From: Gracilimonas sp965227785
GTDB lineage: Bacteria > Bacteroidota > Rhodothermia > Balneolales > Balneolaceae
DNA length: 64,000 bases
Reading direction: 5' to 3'
Assembly (NCBI RefSeq): GCF_965227785.1
Contig: NZ_OZ245785.1
Location: 682,001 to 746,000, forward strand
The position numbers and the translations under genes were made by a program. Under the pieces are notes generated by a model. It saw nothing but the letters and a program-made list of their open reading frames with translations, ran no database searches and had not been told where the DNA came from. Numbering within the stretch: position 1 is the stretch's first letter; every line of letters begins with the position of its first letter. Positions 1 to 8,873 of this stretch are shown here, piece by piece.

Positions 1-37
1 TTAGTTTGGCTATAGTGGCGGGTTGGTGGGCTTCCTT

Positions 38-1669
38 TTAGGTTTGCATAACCCCTGTTTTGAATTCTTCAATCTCAGGGTTCAAATTAGCACACTCAAT
101 CGCTTTTGAAATCCGGTCGCGCGTATCTAATGGATTTATAATTCCATCAACCCACAATCTTGAAGCCGCATAGCGAACATCGGTTTGCTTGTCATAACGA
201 TCGCTTATTTCTTTCATAATACGCTCCTGATCTTCCTCACTCACCTCTTGCCCTTTCTTCTTCATCGCTGCTACCTGTATTTGCATCAGGGTTTTAGATG
301 CTGAAGCTCCGCTCATCACAGCAATATTGGCAGTTGGCCAGGCATACATGAAGCGGGGATCGTAAGCGCGTCCACACATAGCGTAATTCCCGGCTCCGTA
401 ACTATTGCCTACTACTATCGTGATTTTTGGAACCGTGCTGTTACTCATGGCATTTACCATTTTGGCACCATCTTTAATGATGCCGCCATGTTCACTTCGC
501 TTCCCGATCATAAATCCTGTTACATCCTGCAAAAAGATCAATGGAATTTTCTTTTGATTGCAGTTCATGATAAACCGCGCTGCCTTATCAGCGCTGTCTG
601 AGTAAATCACACCACCAATCTGCATCTCTCCTTTCTTGGTTCGCTTAACGGTTCGCTGATTGGCAACAATTCCTACGCTCCACCCATCAATGCGTGCAAA
701 GCCGGTGATGAGTGTTTGCCCGTATCCTTTTTTGAATTCGGTGAAGCTGTCCTCATCTACAATACAGTCCAGCACTTCATTCATATCGTATGGACTGGTT
801 CTGGATTCAGGTATGATATCGAATACATCACTTGCGGGACGTTTTGGTTCTTTGCTTTCTTTACGATTGAAACCGGCCGTTTCAAACGGGCCGAACTTAT
901 CCACCAAATCCCGGATGGTTGAAAGGCATTCCTCATCGTCTTCCATCTTGTAATCGGTTACGCCCGATATTTCGGTGTGAGTAGTGGCACCACCCAATGT
1001 TTCGTTATCTACATCTTCCCCGATGGCAGCTTTAACCAGGTAACTTCCGGCCAAAAATACACTACCGGTTCCATCTACGATCAATGCTTCATCACTCATA
1101 ATGGGCAGATAGGCACCACCGGCTACACAACTTCCCATGATGGCCGCAATTTGAGGTATCCCCTTTGCGGAGATAATGGCGTTGTTTCTGAACATTCGGC
1201 CAAAGTGATCTTTATCAGGAAATATTTGATCCTGCATGGGTAGATAAACCCCGGCAGAGTCAACCAGGTAAATTAGTGGGATATGATTTTCAATGGCAAT
1301 TTCCTGCGCTCTCAGATTTTTCTTGGCCGTAATGGGAAACCAGGCCCCGGCCTTTACAGTAGCATCATTTGCTACAATCATGCATTTTCGCCCGCTTACA
1401 TTCCCGATCCCGGTCACCACTCCACCGGAGGGGCAGCCACCTTGCTCTTCATACATCTCGTACCCGGCCCAGAGACCAAGTTCATAAAAGCTGGAATCAT
1501 CATCTGTGAGCTTTTCAATCCGCTCACGAGCGGTCAGTTTTCCTTTTCCATGCTCTTTCTCAATTCGCTTCGGTCCGCCGCCAAGTTTTATCTCTTGTTC
1601 AATTTCTCCAAATTCTTCAATGATTTTGTGTAACCAATGTTTGGTAGCGCTTCCGGATTCACTGCTCAT
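38..1669 (-). CDS. acyl-CoA carboxylase, carboxyltransferase (beta) subunit
   Basis: This 543-residue protein is the carboxyltransferase half of a biotin-dependent acyl-CoA carboxylase. It moves CO2 from biotin to an acyl-CoA in the cytoplasm. Two crotonase-type halves are visible. The first has the oxyanion-loop motif GSCVAGGAY near residue 182, and the second has GNSYGAGNYAM near residue 420. The stretch FPDKDHFGRMF followed by AKGIPQIAAIMGSC is typical of methylcrotonoyl-CoA carboxylase beta subunits, so leucine degradation is the favoured role; propionyl-CoA carboxylase is the alternative. Length fits the family (about 535). It starts at ATG 1669. No biotin carboxylase partner is visible; it may lie outside the window. 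Confidence 0.88.
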   Translation of the reverse strand: MSSESGSATKHWLHKIIEEFGEIEQEIKLGGGPKRIEKEHGKGKLTARERIEKLTDDDSSFYELGLWAGYEMYEEQGGCPSGGVVTGIGNVSGRKCMIVANDATVKAGAWFPITAKKNLRAQEIAIENHIPLIYLVDSAGVYLPMQDQIFPDKDHFGRMFRNNAIISAKGIPQIAAIMGSCVAGGAYLPIMSDEALIVDGTGSVFLAGSYLVKAAIGEDVDNETLGGATTHTEISGVTDYKMEDDEECLSTIRDLVDKFGPFETAGFNRKESKEPKRPASDVFDIIPESRTSPYDMNEVLDCIVDEDSFTEFKKGYGQTLITGFARIDGWSVGIVANQRTVKRTKKGEMQIGGVIYSDSADKAARFIMNCNQKKIPLIFLQDVTGFMIGKRSEHGGIIKDGAKMVNAMSNSTVPKITIVVGNSYGAGNYAMCGRAYDPRFMYAWPTANIAVMSGASASKTLMQIQVAAMKKKGQEVSEEDQERIMKEISDRYDKQTDVRYAASRLWVDGIINPLDTRDRISKAIECANLNPEIEEFKTGVMQT

Positions 1670-1785
1670 ATTCTGTTATCTTTTTTGTTTGTATAATGTT
1701 GATTAGAATGCTGCGTTGAAAATAGGGATTATATTCAATGTGTAAACCCCGATATTTATTTAAATCATTCAAAAAAGTGACTTTC

Positions 1786-3150
1786 ATGAGTAAGCGAATT
1801 TTAGCCATCCTCCTGCTTTTAGGTTTTTCTACCTCTTTACTTGCACAACGGGTTAATTACCGACAGCTGGTAATGCGGTCGCAGAGCCCGACTATTTTTA
1901 TTGATGATATTATCCTGCCCGGAGAAGATGGCAAAACAACCCTCGCCTTCATTTTCAGGTTTAATAATGATTTTATCCCATTCAAAAAGATCCCGCTCAA
2001 TCATAATCTGAAAGCTCCTGAGAATGCGGAGTTCTACTCCACAATCAGACTTAGCACAGAGATTTTTGAGGGGAAATTAAAACGACGAGAGGATCCATCT
2101 GCCAATTCAGCTTCCCGTGATGTTTGGAAAGACACTCTTTTCACATCCAATTTTGAGCAAACACAATCTTCAAAGATGTATGCTTCGGGTTCAGTCTCTA
2201 CAGAACTTAATGCCGGACACTACAACTTTATTCTTCAGCTGGCTATGATGCAGGAAGTAAACGAGCGGAATACACGCCGGCGGGAAATTTATGTTCCGGA
2301 TTTATCTACAAAGAAAACCGGGGAAGTCATTTTAGTTAAGAAACGGAACGGAAACAGATTAGAGCTAATGAATATGGAACAAAATGTGCTTTTCGGAGAT
2401 GACTTCTTTGCTCTGATCCGCATTCCCGATTATGAAAGCTCCGCTAACTATTCCATCCAAGTTGACAAGGCAAACACTTCCCGACGGGATACCTCCTCTA
2501 TTGAGAATATCTATATTGCGGAACTCAATTCTGCCGATGTATTTCAAAACTCTACGATCAGGCTAATAAAATCTCAAAACCCGGCACTGAATCTCGTTCA
2601 GGGTAACCAACCCTATACCTATGCCCTTGTATCCATTCCCGGAAGCACTTTTGAAAATGCTCCTTATATATTGAAATTAACCAAAGATGGACAAGATGAA
2701 CCTGTGGCAAGATCCTTTTTCCGATCTTACTGGCCGAACATGCCTGCCAGTCTGTATAACCTGGATGTTGCCATTAATAATCTGAGCTACATTATTTCTG
2801 AGAAAGAACTCAAGCAAATAAACAACGGAAATAACCGTGAGCGGGAAAGAAAGTTCAGAGAATTCTGGGAGAGCAAAGATCCTACCCCAAATACAGTTTA
2901 TAATGAGTTGATGGCTGAGTATTACAGGCGAATTGATTTTGCTTTTAAAGAGTTCGGAAGCCAGGAAAACCCCATGGGCCACGAAAGTGATCAGGGAGAA
3001 GTGTATATAAAGTTTGGTCCCCCAAATGATAAAGAACGCCGGTTTCCGGAAAGCGGAAAAACCATTGAGCTATGGAAATACCCGAGCCGAACCTTTGTGT
3101 TTGAGGCCACTTCCGGTTTCGGAGATTTCATGCTGGTTGGAACACGATAA
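1786..3150 (+). CDS. GWxTD domain-containing secreted protein
   Basis: The product has a signal peptide (ILAILLLLGFSTSLLAQ) and, in its last 110 residues, the GWxTD domain found mainly in Bacteroidota, Rhodothermota and Acidobacteriota. The defining segment here reads SDQGEVYIKFGPPND, followed by the usual W-x-Y segment (ELWKYPSRTFVFE). The domain's function is unknown. I chose ATG 1786 because it places the signal peptide at the N terminus; an in-frame ATG at 1738 would add 16 basic residues before it. The protein is probably periplasmic. pdxA follows 41 bp downstream on the same strand. Confidence 0.82.
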   Translation: MSKRILAILLLLGFSTSLLAQRVNYRQLVMRSQSPTIFIDDIILPGEDGKTTLAFIFRFNNDFIPFKKIPLNHNLKAPENAEFYSTIRLSTEIFEGKLKRREDPSANSASRDVWKDTLFTSNFEQTQSSKMYASGSVSTELNAGHYNFILQLAMMQEVNERNTRRREIYVPDLSTKKTGEVILVKKRNGNRLELMNMEQNVLFGDDFFALIRIPDYESSANYSIQVDKANTSRRDTSSIENIYIAELNSADVFQNSTIRLIKSQNPALNLVQGNQPYTYALVSIPGSTFENAPYILKLTKDGQDEPVARSFFRSYWPNMPASLYNLDVAINNLSYIISEKELKQINNGNNRERERKFREFWESKDPTPNTVYNELMAEYYRRIDFAFKEFGSQENPMGHESDQGEVYIKFGPPNDKERRFPESGKTIELWKYPSRTFVFEATSGFGDFMLVGTR

Positions 3151-3191
3151 GGCTGTGTATTGCCCATTAATCGCCTTATTTTAGGCATATC

Positions 3192-4202
3192 ATGCTTAAA
3201 AAAGAAATTCCACGTATTGCTATTTCGATTGGTGATTTTAACGGGATTGGCCCGGAAATCATCCTGAAGTCATTATCAGATTTGGATTTGAGCGCATCCA
3301 CTCCCTTGATCGTAGCTCCCAAAGAAGTGATCACTTCCGTTCTCTCCTACCTTCCTTATGATTTAGAAATCAACTTTGCGGATAACATCTCCGGTTTAAA
3401 ATCGGGAACCATTAACGTTCTCACCATTTCTTTTGATGACCTCAAAATGACGCCAGGCATACAGTCTGAACAAAGCGGTAAAGCGGCTATGCGATCTATA
3501 GATCAGTGTGTAAAGCTTTGTTTGGATAAACAAATGAATGCAATGGTAACGGCTCCAATATCCAAAGAGGCTGTAAATCTGGCCGGCTATGAAATCCCGG
3601 GCCATACCGAATTCCTGGCCACCCAAACCAATACCGATTCAGTGCTTATGATGCTGGTTAGCGGAGATCTTCGGGTAGCGTTGGCCACCACACATATACC
3701 GGTTAAAGGTGTTTCGGAAGCCATCACAGCGGATGTAATCCATGAAAAAGTTGAGATTCTTTCCTCAAGCCTGATTCATGACTTTGGTATCCCACATCCC
3801 AAAATTGCGGTATTTGGATTAAACCCCCATGCCGGTGACGGTGGCGTAATTGGTATGGAGGAAATTGATACTATCACCCCGACCCTGAAAATGATCAGGG
3901 AAAAACGAACAGACATTACCCTTCATGGCCCCTTCCCCGCCGATGGTTTTTTCGGGCAACAGCTTCACAAAAAGCACGATGCTATTCTTGCCATGTATCA
4001 CGATCAGGGATTGGCTCCGTTTAAGCTGCTGTCTTTTGGTAAAGGGGTGAATTTTACAGCCGGTCTTCCTATCATCCGCACTTCTCCGGATCATGGCACA
4101 GCCTTTGACATAGCCGGCAAAGGCGTAGCTAATCCATCTTCTTTTAAAGAAGCGTATAAACTGGCGGTTGAACTTGCAAATAAACGACTTAGTGAAAACT
4201 GA
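3192..4202 (+). CDS. pdxA: 4-hydroxythreonine-4-phosphate dehydrogenase
   Basis: PdxA oxidises 4-phosphooxy-L-threonine with NAD(P), a step of DXP-dependent pyridoxal phosphate synthesis. The 336-residue length is normal. The N-terminal GDFNGIGPE motif (residues 14-22), the metal and substrate motif GHTEFL (H138), the PHAGDGG segment and the C-terminal MYHDQGLAPFK and RTSPDHGTAFD motifs are all present. The second residue of the first motif is Phe instead of the usual Pro, which is seen in some family members. The gene starts at ATG 3192 and overlaps the following methyltransferase gene, suggesting cotranscription through queG. Confidence 0.95.
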   Translation: MLKKEIPRIAISIGDFNGIGPEIILKSLSDLDLSASTPLIVAPKEVITSVLSYLPYDLEINFADNISGLKSGTINVLTISFDDLKMTPGIQSEQSGKAAMRSIDQCVKLCLDKQMNAMVTAPISKEAVNLAGYEIPGHTEFLATQTNTDSVLMMLVSGDLRVALATTHIPVKGVSEAITADVIHEKVEILSSSLIHDFGIPHPKIAVFGLNPHAGDGGVIGMEEIDTITPTLKMIREKRTDITLHGPFPADGFFGQQLHKKHDAILAMYHDQGLAPFKLLSFGKGVNFTAGLPIIRTSPDHGTAFDIAGKGVANPSSFKEAYKLAVELANKRLSEN

Positions 4203-4974
4203 AAAAGCCAACATCTACACTGCACTGGCCGAGCTCTACGACACCCTGATGAAGGACGTTGATTACGAAATGTGGGCAGATTTTATTGATGAGGTAATCC
4301 AAACCCACCACCCAGATCCTTTTGAGGTACTGGAACTGGCTTGTGGAACCGGAGCTATTTCCCTGAACCTGGCTCAGCTTGATGAATATGAGCTTACCGC
4401 TACTGACCTTTCGGCTGCGATGATTGAGAAAGCAAGATTAAAAGCAGCCCAACAGGAAGTAGATGTCGACTTTCATACCATGGATTTCAGGGATATTCGT
4501 AGTAATGATACTTATGATATTATTTTCTCTGTATTCGACAGTGTCAATTACCTTCACTCAAAAGAAGAAATCCACAAAATGCTGGAAGGATGTTCGAGTA
4601 TTTTGAATCCGGGTGGATTATTGATCTTCGACTTTTCCACCCCTCAAAACTCACTGGAAGCGGTAGATTACCTCAACAATGAAGAAGGCAGCTTTGGCAA
4701 CTACCGCTATTTCAGGGAAAGTCGGTATGAACCGGGAGAGCATTTTCATTACAACGAGTTTGAAATCGATAAGATGGACGATGATGGTAAAACCGTTCTG
4801 GAAAGCTATCATGAAATTCACAGGCAGCGAATTTATTCACTTAAGGAAATGCTATCAATTTTGGAACAAACCTCCTATCATCAGGTAGCCAAATATGAGG
4901 GTTTTGATTTGGTGGATGCAGACGAAAAAAGCACACGCGTAACGATGGTACTTCGATGTCAGAAACAGCAGTAA
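4192..4974 (+). CDS. class I SAM-dependent methyltransferase
   Basis: This is a cytoplasmic SAM methyltransferase of unknown substrate. Motif I reads VLELACGTGAISLNL, and an acidic end of strand 2 (TATDLS) and the VFDSVNYLHS segment fit the UbiE/YrrT-like fold. I prefer the GTG start at 4192, which overlaps the end of pdxA by 11 bases. A TTG at 4168 would also be in frame but needs a longer overlap. The 3' end overlaps the ftsE-like gene by 19 bases, so pdxA, this gene, the ABC ATPase and queG probably form one transcript. Confidence 0.82.
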   Translation: MKTEKANIYTALAELYDTLMKDVDYEMWADFIDEVIQTHHPDPFEVLELACGTGAISLNLAQLDEYELTATDLSAAMIEKARLKAAQQEVDVDFHTMDFRDIRSNDTYDIIFSVFDSVNYLHSKEEIHKMLEGCSSILNPGGLLIFDFSTPQNSLEAVDYLNNEEGSFGNYRYFRESRYEPGEHFHYNEFEIDKMDDDGKTVLESYHEIHRQRIYSLKEMLSILEQTSYHQVAKYEGFDLVDADEKSTRVTMVLRCQKQQ

Positions 4975-5660
4975 TTGAACTTAAGAATGTAACCCTGAGG
5001 TATGATCATGCCAGGGTATTGGATGATGTTAATTTCAAGCTCCATAATGGCGAGTTTGCCTACCTGATTGGCCCAACGGGTATCGGAAAAAGCTCTTTTC
5101 TTAAGCTTTTGTACCGGGATGTTGTGCCCGATACAGGAACCGTACGTGTAACCGAATACCCGGTAAATAAAATATCGGAGCGGGAAGTACCTATGCTGCG
5201 CCGAAGGCTCGGTATTGTATTCCAGGATTTTCAGCTATTACAAGACCGAAACGTACACGATAACGTTGCCTTTGCCCTTCAGGTAACCGGAGAAAAGCCC
5301 AAATTTATCAAGCAGCGCGTATTGGAAGTGCTGACTATGGTTGGGCTCAGTCACCGCCGGAAGCATATGCCCAAGGATCTATCCGGAGGTGAACAGCAAC
5401 GTGTGGTTATTGCAAGGGCTTTAGCTAACGAGCCCCGAATTTTACTGGCCGATGAACCCACCGGAAACCTTGACCCCAAAGCCACCAAAGATATTATGGA
5501 GCTGCTCCGAAGTATCAACAACCGGGGAATGGCCGTTTTAATGGTAACCCACGACTATGCGGTAGTTAAGAAGTACCGTGCCCGCACCGTACGCATGGTA
5601 AATGGTAAAACTCAGAATTTAATCTGGAAAGGCGAGAAACTGGTTCCGGAAAAAACGTAA
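4956..5660 (+). CDS. ftsE: FtsE-like ABC transporter ATP-binding protein
   Basis: This is a 234-residue ABC ATPase with Walker A GPTGIGKSS (residues 39-47), Q-loop FQDFQLL (Q90), signature LSGGEQQR (142-149) and Walker B ILLADEP (162-168). The GIVFQDFQLL stretch and the overall length match FtsE, which partners the membrane protein FtsX to control peptidoglycan hydrolases at division. No ftsX is adjacent; FtsE without an adjacent FtsX occurs in this phylum, but a lipoprotein-export (LolD-type) role cannot be excluded. The start codon ATG 4956 lies inside the preceding gene. queG begins 7 bp after the stop. Confidence 0.8.
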   Translation: MSETAVIELKNVTLRYDHARVLDDVNFKLHNGEFAYLIGPTGIGKSSFLKLLYRDVVPDTGTVRVTEYPVNKISEREVPMLRRRLGIVFQDFQLLQDRNVHDNVAFALQVTGEKPKFIKQRVLEVLTMVGLSHRRKHMPKDLSGGEQQRVVIARALANEPRILLADEPTGNLDPKATKDIMELLRSINNRGMAVLMVTHDYAVVKKYRARTVRMVNGKTQNLIWKGEKLVPEKT

Positions 5661-5666
5661 TTCGGA

Positions 5667-6614
5667 ATGCTTCAGCAGAAGAAATTCACAGAACAAATCC
5701 GTTCGCATGCCCTACAGCTGGGATTTGATGCCTGTGGATTCGCCGAAGCCCAACATCTCCCTCATGAAGCCCGTCGCCTGGAAGAATGGCTGAAGCAAAA
5801 CCGTAACGGCACTATGGACTGGATGGGCAATCATTTTGAGAAAAGAGTTAACCCAACCCTGTTGGTTCCCGGTTCAAAAACAGTGGTTTCCGTTTTAGCC
5901 AGCTACTATCATCCATCTCACCAACAACAAATCGGGGAAAAGAACGAGCCCTTGATTGCCAAATATGCACACGGGCGTGATTACCACAAAGTTCTGAAGA
6001 AGAAGTTGAAGGAGCTATTTAACTTCAGTAAAGAACTTTTAGGTGGAATTGAAGGACGCATTTTTGTGGACTCAGCCCCGGTCCTGGATAAGGTATGGGC
6101 ACAAAGAGCCGGACTTGGCTGGATCGGAAAAAATTCCAACCTGCTGAATAAAGATATTGGCTCGTTTGTGTTTATCGGGGAAATGATAATAGACGCCGAA
6201 TTAAGCTACGACACGCCCGTAACCGACCATTGCGGCTCATGCACCCGTTGTCTCGACGCCTGCCCCACTGACGCTATTTACGAGCCTTACAGAGTGGATG
6301 CCACCAAGTGTATCTCCTACCTCACCATTGAGCTAAAGGAAGAAATAGACAAGCAGTATCAAACGAATATTGAAAACTGGATTTACGGGTGTGATATTTG
6401 TCAGGACGTGTGCCCCTGGACCAGCAAATCCATAACCGCACAATTCGAAGACCTGCATCCAAGAGAGTATGTGGTTGAACGGGATATGGAGTTCTGGGAG
6501 AACCTTACTCCCCAACAGTATGATGAGACTTTTGAGGGAAGTGCAATCCGACGGGCTAAGTTTGATAAGTTTAAGTCGAACGTAGAGATTGTATCCCGGA
6601 ATCTCACCAAATAA
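5667..6614 (+). CDS. queG: epoxyqueuosine reductase
   Basis: QueG is a cobalamin and iron-sulfur enzyme that reduces epoxyqueuosine to queuosine in tRNA. The 315-residue product has the two ferredoxin-like clusters: C189, C192, C195, C199 (CGSCTRCLDACP), with C215, C242, C245 and C249 (CDICQDVCP) supplying the rest. The VDSAPVLDK segment carries the expected catalytic Asp near residue 135, and AGLGWIGKNSNLL is the conserved cobalamin-site region. It starts at ATG 5667 and is the last gene of the pdxA operon. A hairpin terminator follows. Confidence 0.95.
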   Translation: MLQQKKFTEQIRSHALQLGFDACGFAEAQHLPHEARRLEEWLKQNRNGTMDWMGNHFEKRVNPTLLVPGSKTVVSVLASYYHPSHQQQIGEKNEPLIAKYAHGRDYHKVLKKKLKELFNFSKELLGGIEGRIFVDSAPVLDKVWAQRAGLGWIGKNSNLLNKDIGSFVFIGEMIIDAELSYDTPVTDHCGSCTRCLDACPTDAIYEPYRVDATKCISYLTIELKEEIDKQYQTNIENWIYGCDICQDVCPWTSKSITAQFEDLHPREYVVERDMEFWENLTPQQYDETFEGSAIRRAKFDKFKSNVEIVSRNLTK

Positions 6615-6652
6615 AAAAGCCGACTGGTTAAAAAACCGGCCGGCTTGATAGC
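6612..6652. terminator. bidirectional hairpin terminator
   Basis: An A-run, a stem AAGCCG...GGTT paired with CC..CGGCTT, and a T-rich tail sit between the convergent queG and the minus-strand lipoprotein gene. It can serve both strands. Confidence 0.7.
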
Positions 6653-6667
6653 TACTTTGTACGTTTT

Positions 6668-7471
6668 TTAATAGCCCACGCTTGCACAGCTAACATCAGC
6701 GAAATTACTATCCCAGCATGATCGGTTTGACGAATCTGAACCGATTTGCAAATATCCGGTCATGGCTTCATCATCCCAGAAAACAGTAAGGTCATTTTCT
6801 TCATCGGTATCGCTAAGGTAAACCATGAATTCATTATCATTCTGAGTGTACGTGTAGGTTGTAACCACACTACCGGAGTCATAATAATCGGTTTCAATTT
6901 CCAGATTATTCTCACCTGAGGTGGACCACTCAGAAATAAGAACCGGTTCTTCTTCATTGGTATCCGGATTTAGCGCATTGAATGTCCAGCTTCCTGAATT
7001 ACCATCGGAGGCAATACGGCCTGTTACAATTGCATAATCCGTGATCGAATTGCCCTGACCGTCATCAAAAGACCAAAGCATTTCCCAGTTAATAAAGTCA
7101 CCGTCGGGTTCAGCCGTTAATTTTATAGATACAGATTCGCCTTCATAAGAATAGGAATATTCCCACACCCATTTACCATTCTTAAAGTTGGCATTTTCTG
7201 AATCTGCCAGCGAAAAGAAACTGATGTAAGCCTGGGAAGTAAAAGCAATGCTACCCAAACCTACGCCATAATAATAGGCTTCTGAATAGTTGGAATTACT
7301 TTGCTGAGGCTGGTTCGACTCAAAATATGAGAGATCCGGTTCAATATTCTCAAAAGTAGGAAGTGCAGGTGGATCTTCATTAGCTGAAGCAGGATCATCC
7401 CCGCAGGAAATCAAGGTAAACGAAAAGAGAAGTACAACCGAGCATAGTTTTATGACTCTTGAATTACGCAT
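6668..7471 (-). CDS. hypothetical lipoprotein
   Basis: The 267-residue product begins with a lipoprotein signal peptide whose lipobox (TLISC) places the modified Cys near residue 23, followed by GDD. The rest is acidic, rich in Ser, Thr, Tyr and Trp, and probably beta-structured, with repeated W-x-F/N segments and a C-terminal pair of cysteines. I do not recognise a family. It stands alone between the queG terminator and the sigma factor gene, on the minus strand, and starts at ATG 7471. It is probably attached to the cell envelope. Confidence 0.7.
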   Translation of the reverse strand: MRNSRVIKLCSVVLLFSFTLISCGDDPASANEDPPALPTFENIEPDLSYFESNQPQQSNSNYSEAYYYGVGLGSIAFTSQAYISFFSLADSENANFKNGKWVWEYSYSYEGESVSIKLTAEPDGDFINWEMLWSFDDGQGNSITDYAIVTGRIASDGNSGSWTFNALNPDTNEEEPVLISEWSTSGENNLEIETDYYDSGSVVTTYTYTQNDNEFMVYLSDTDEENDLTVFWDDEAMTGYLQIGSDSSNRSCWDSNFADVSCASVGY

Positions 7472-7539
7472 AGTTCTGAATTTTTGTTAGGTGTTCACTT
7501 ACCTATGCGTAAAATTGCCGGTGAAGGGCTCAAAAAAAT

Positions 7540-8172
7540 TTAGAACTGCTCTCTTTTATCTTTCAGTGCTTTGTAGAGCAGCTCCCTTGCACGGAATATA
7601 TGTGCTTTTACAGTACCGAGGGGCAAATCAAGGACGTCTGCTATTTCCTGGTACGACTTCTCCTCCATATGCCGCATTTCTATAACGGCCTTATATTTTT
7701 CGGGAAGATTTTCTATGGCGTGCTGAACAATAGCCTTTCTCTCTTTCTTCATTACCGGGGTATCGGTTGAAAAACTTTCATCCGGCAGCTGAATTTCCAT
7801 GTCCCCATCCTTTGTTTTATAGGGCTCGTTGATGGAAAGCGTTTGCAGCTTCTTCTTCCTTAAATAATCGATGGTATGATTAGTAGCAATACGATACAAC
7901 CAGGTGGAAAAGGCATACTCGTTACTGTAAGAAGAAAGGTTATGAAATGCCTTCATAAAAACTTCCTGAACCAGATCTTCAACAAGCTCCACCTCTTTAA
8001 TCATTTTTCGGATGTGGAAATAGAGAGGCTTTTGATACTTATCTACTAATTTCTTGTAGGAATCTTCTTTACCGGCTAATGCTTCCGCCACAAATTTGTC
8101 ATCTTCGAGACTACTTGCAGACGCATTTTCGCGCGGTGACGTATTTTTGATTTCGGAATTTTCTTCAGACAT
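7540..8172 (-). CDS. RNA polymerase ECF sigma factor (sigma-70 family)
   Basis: This is a 210-residue sigma factor with region 2 (YQKPLYFHIRKMI...VEDLVQEVFMKAFHNL, then YAFSTWLYRIATNHTIDYLRKKK) and region 4 (LPEKYKAVIEMRHMEEKSYQEIADVLDLPLGTVKAHIFRARELL). A roughly 30-residue Ser/Asn-rich N-terminal extension precedes region 2. No anti-sigma factor gene is adjacent. The neighbour on the other side is a divergently transcribed outer-membrane beta-barrel gene, a plausible but unproven target. It starts at ATG 8172. Confidence 0.93.
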   Translation of the reverse strand: MSEENSEIKNTSPRENASASSLEDDKFVAEALAGKEDSYKKLVDKYQKPLYFHIRKMIKEVELVEDLVQEVFMKAFHNLSSYSNEYAFSTWLYRIATNHTIDYLRKKKLQTLSINEPYKTKDGDMEIQLPDESFSTDTPVMKKERKAIVQHAIENLPEKYKAVIEMRHMEEKSYQEIADVLDLPLGTVKAHIFRARELLYKALKDKREQF

Positions 8173-8301
8173 ATCTACAATTATTCAGCCCTTAAAATAC
8201 AAAGCCTGAGACAAATGAAAATGTCTTTTTTGAGCCTTTTTTCTAAAACTTGACGCATATACCTGTGTAGTCTTTTAAACAAATAAAAAACACACAGAAC
8301 T

Positions 8302-8820
8302 ATGAGAAAATTATCCTTTGTAATCACAGCCTTAGTCATTTGCCTGGCTCTAAATCCTAATGCTTCTGCTCAGGAAGCTGAAAATGCCTATGGAGATATC
8401 CAGATAGGAGCCGGCTTAATGTATGGAAGTGAAATAGAGCAGCCGGGTTTACGCCTCGACGGCACCTACCGAATCAATGAAGATTTTCGGGCTGTTGCTG
8501 AACTCGGGTTCTACCTTCCTGATGATGCCGGCAACGCCGATGTAAACTGGTTCGAGTTTAACATAAACGGGAATTACATTTTCGTGAATGATCCTGAACA
8601 AGGCCTGATTGCTTATGCCCTCGCCGGATTGAATTACACGCGGGTAAAGGTAAGCTCCGGTAACTTCAGCTCCGACAATGGCGAAGTAGGACTAAATGTT
8701 GGTGCTGGTGCTGAATACGGGCTGGATTTTGCCAACCTCTTTGGTGAGTTCAAATACGTTCTCGGCGACTATGACCAGCTGAATATCGGGGTTGGACTTC
8801 GTTTTCCTATTGGCAACTAA
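8302..8820 (+). CDS. outer-membrane beta-barrel protein
   Basis: The 172-residue protein has a signal peptide ending ...NPNASAQ. It then has alternating hydrophobic and polar strands typical of a small eight-stranded barrel of the OmpA/OmpX-like kind (for example LRLDGTYRINEDFRAVAELGFY). The last strand, NIGVGLRFPIGN, ends near the C terminus. The predicted location is the outer membrane; the function is unknown. It is transcribed away from the ECF sigma gene. Confidence 0.8.
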   Translation: MRKLSFVITALVICLALNPNASAQEAENAYGDIQIGAGLMYGSEIEQPGLRLDGTYRINEDFRAVAELGFYLPDDAGNADVNWFEFNINGNYIFVNDPEQGLIAYALAGLNYTRVKVSSGNFSSDNGEVGLNVGAGAEYGLDFANLFGEFKYVLGDYDQLNIGVGLRFPIGN

Positions 8821-8835
8821 CCTGGAAGGAACAAC

Positions 8836-8873
8836 CGAAAAAGCATCATTCCTGCCGGGGTGGTGCTTTTTTA
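8836..8873. terminator. bidirectional hairpin terminator
   Basis: An AAAAAGCA..CA arm pairs with TG.TGCTTTTTT around a GC-rich loop, between the convergent beta-barrel and ppx/gppA genes. Both strands have a T-run. Confidence 0.8.

Noticed and set aside
1283..1633. Open frames on the plus strand inside the carboxyltransferase gene
   Set aside because: They are antisense shadows of a well-supported gene and have no family pattern.
4168..4191. TTG start at 4168 for the methyltransferase gene
   Set aside because: It increases the overlap with pdxA to 35 bases; GTG 4192 is closer to the usual overlap and the conserved part starts later.
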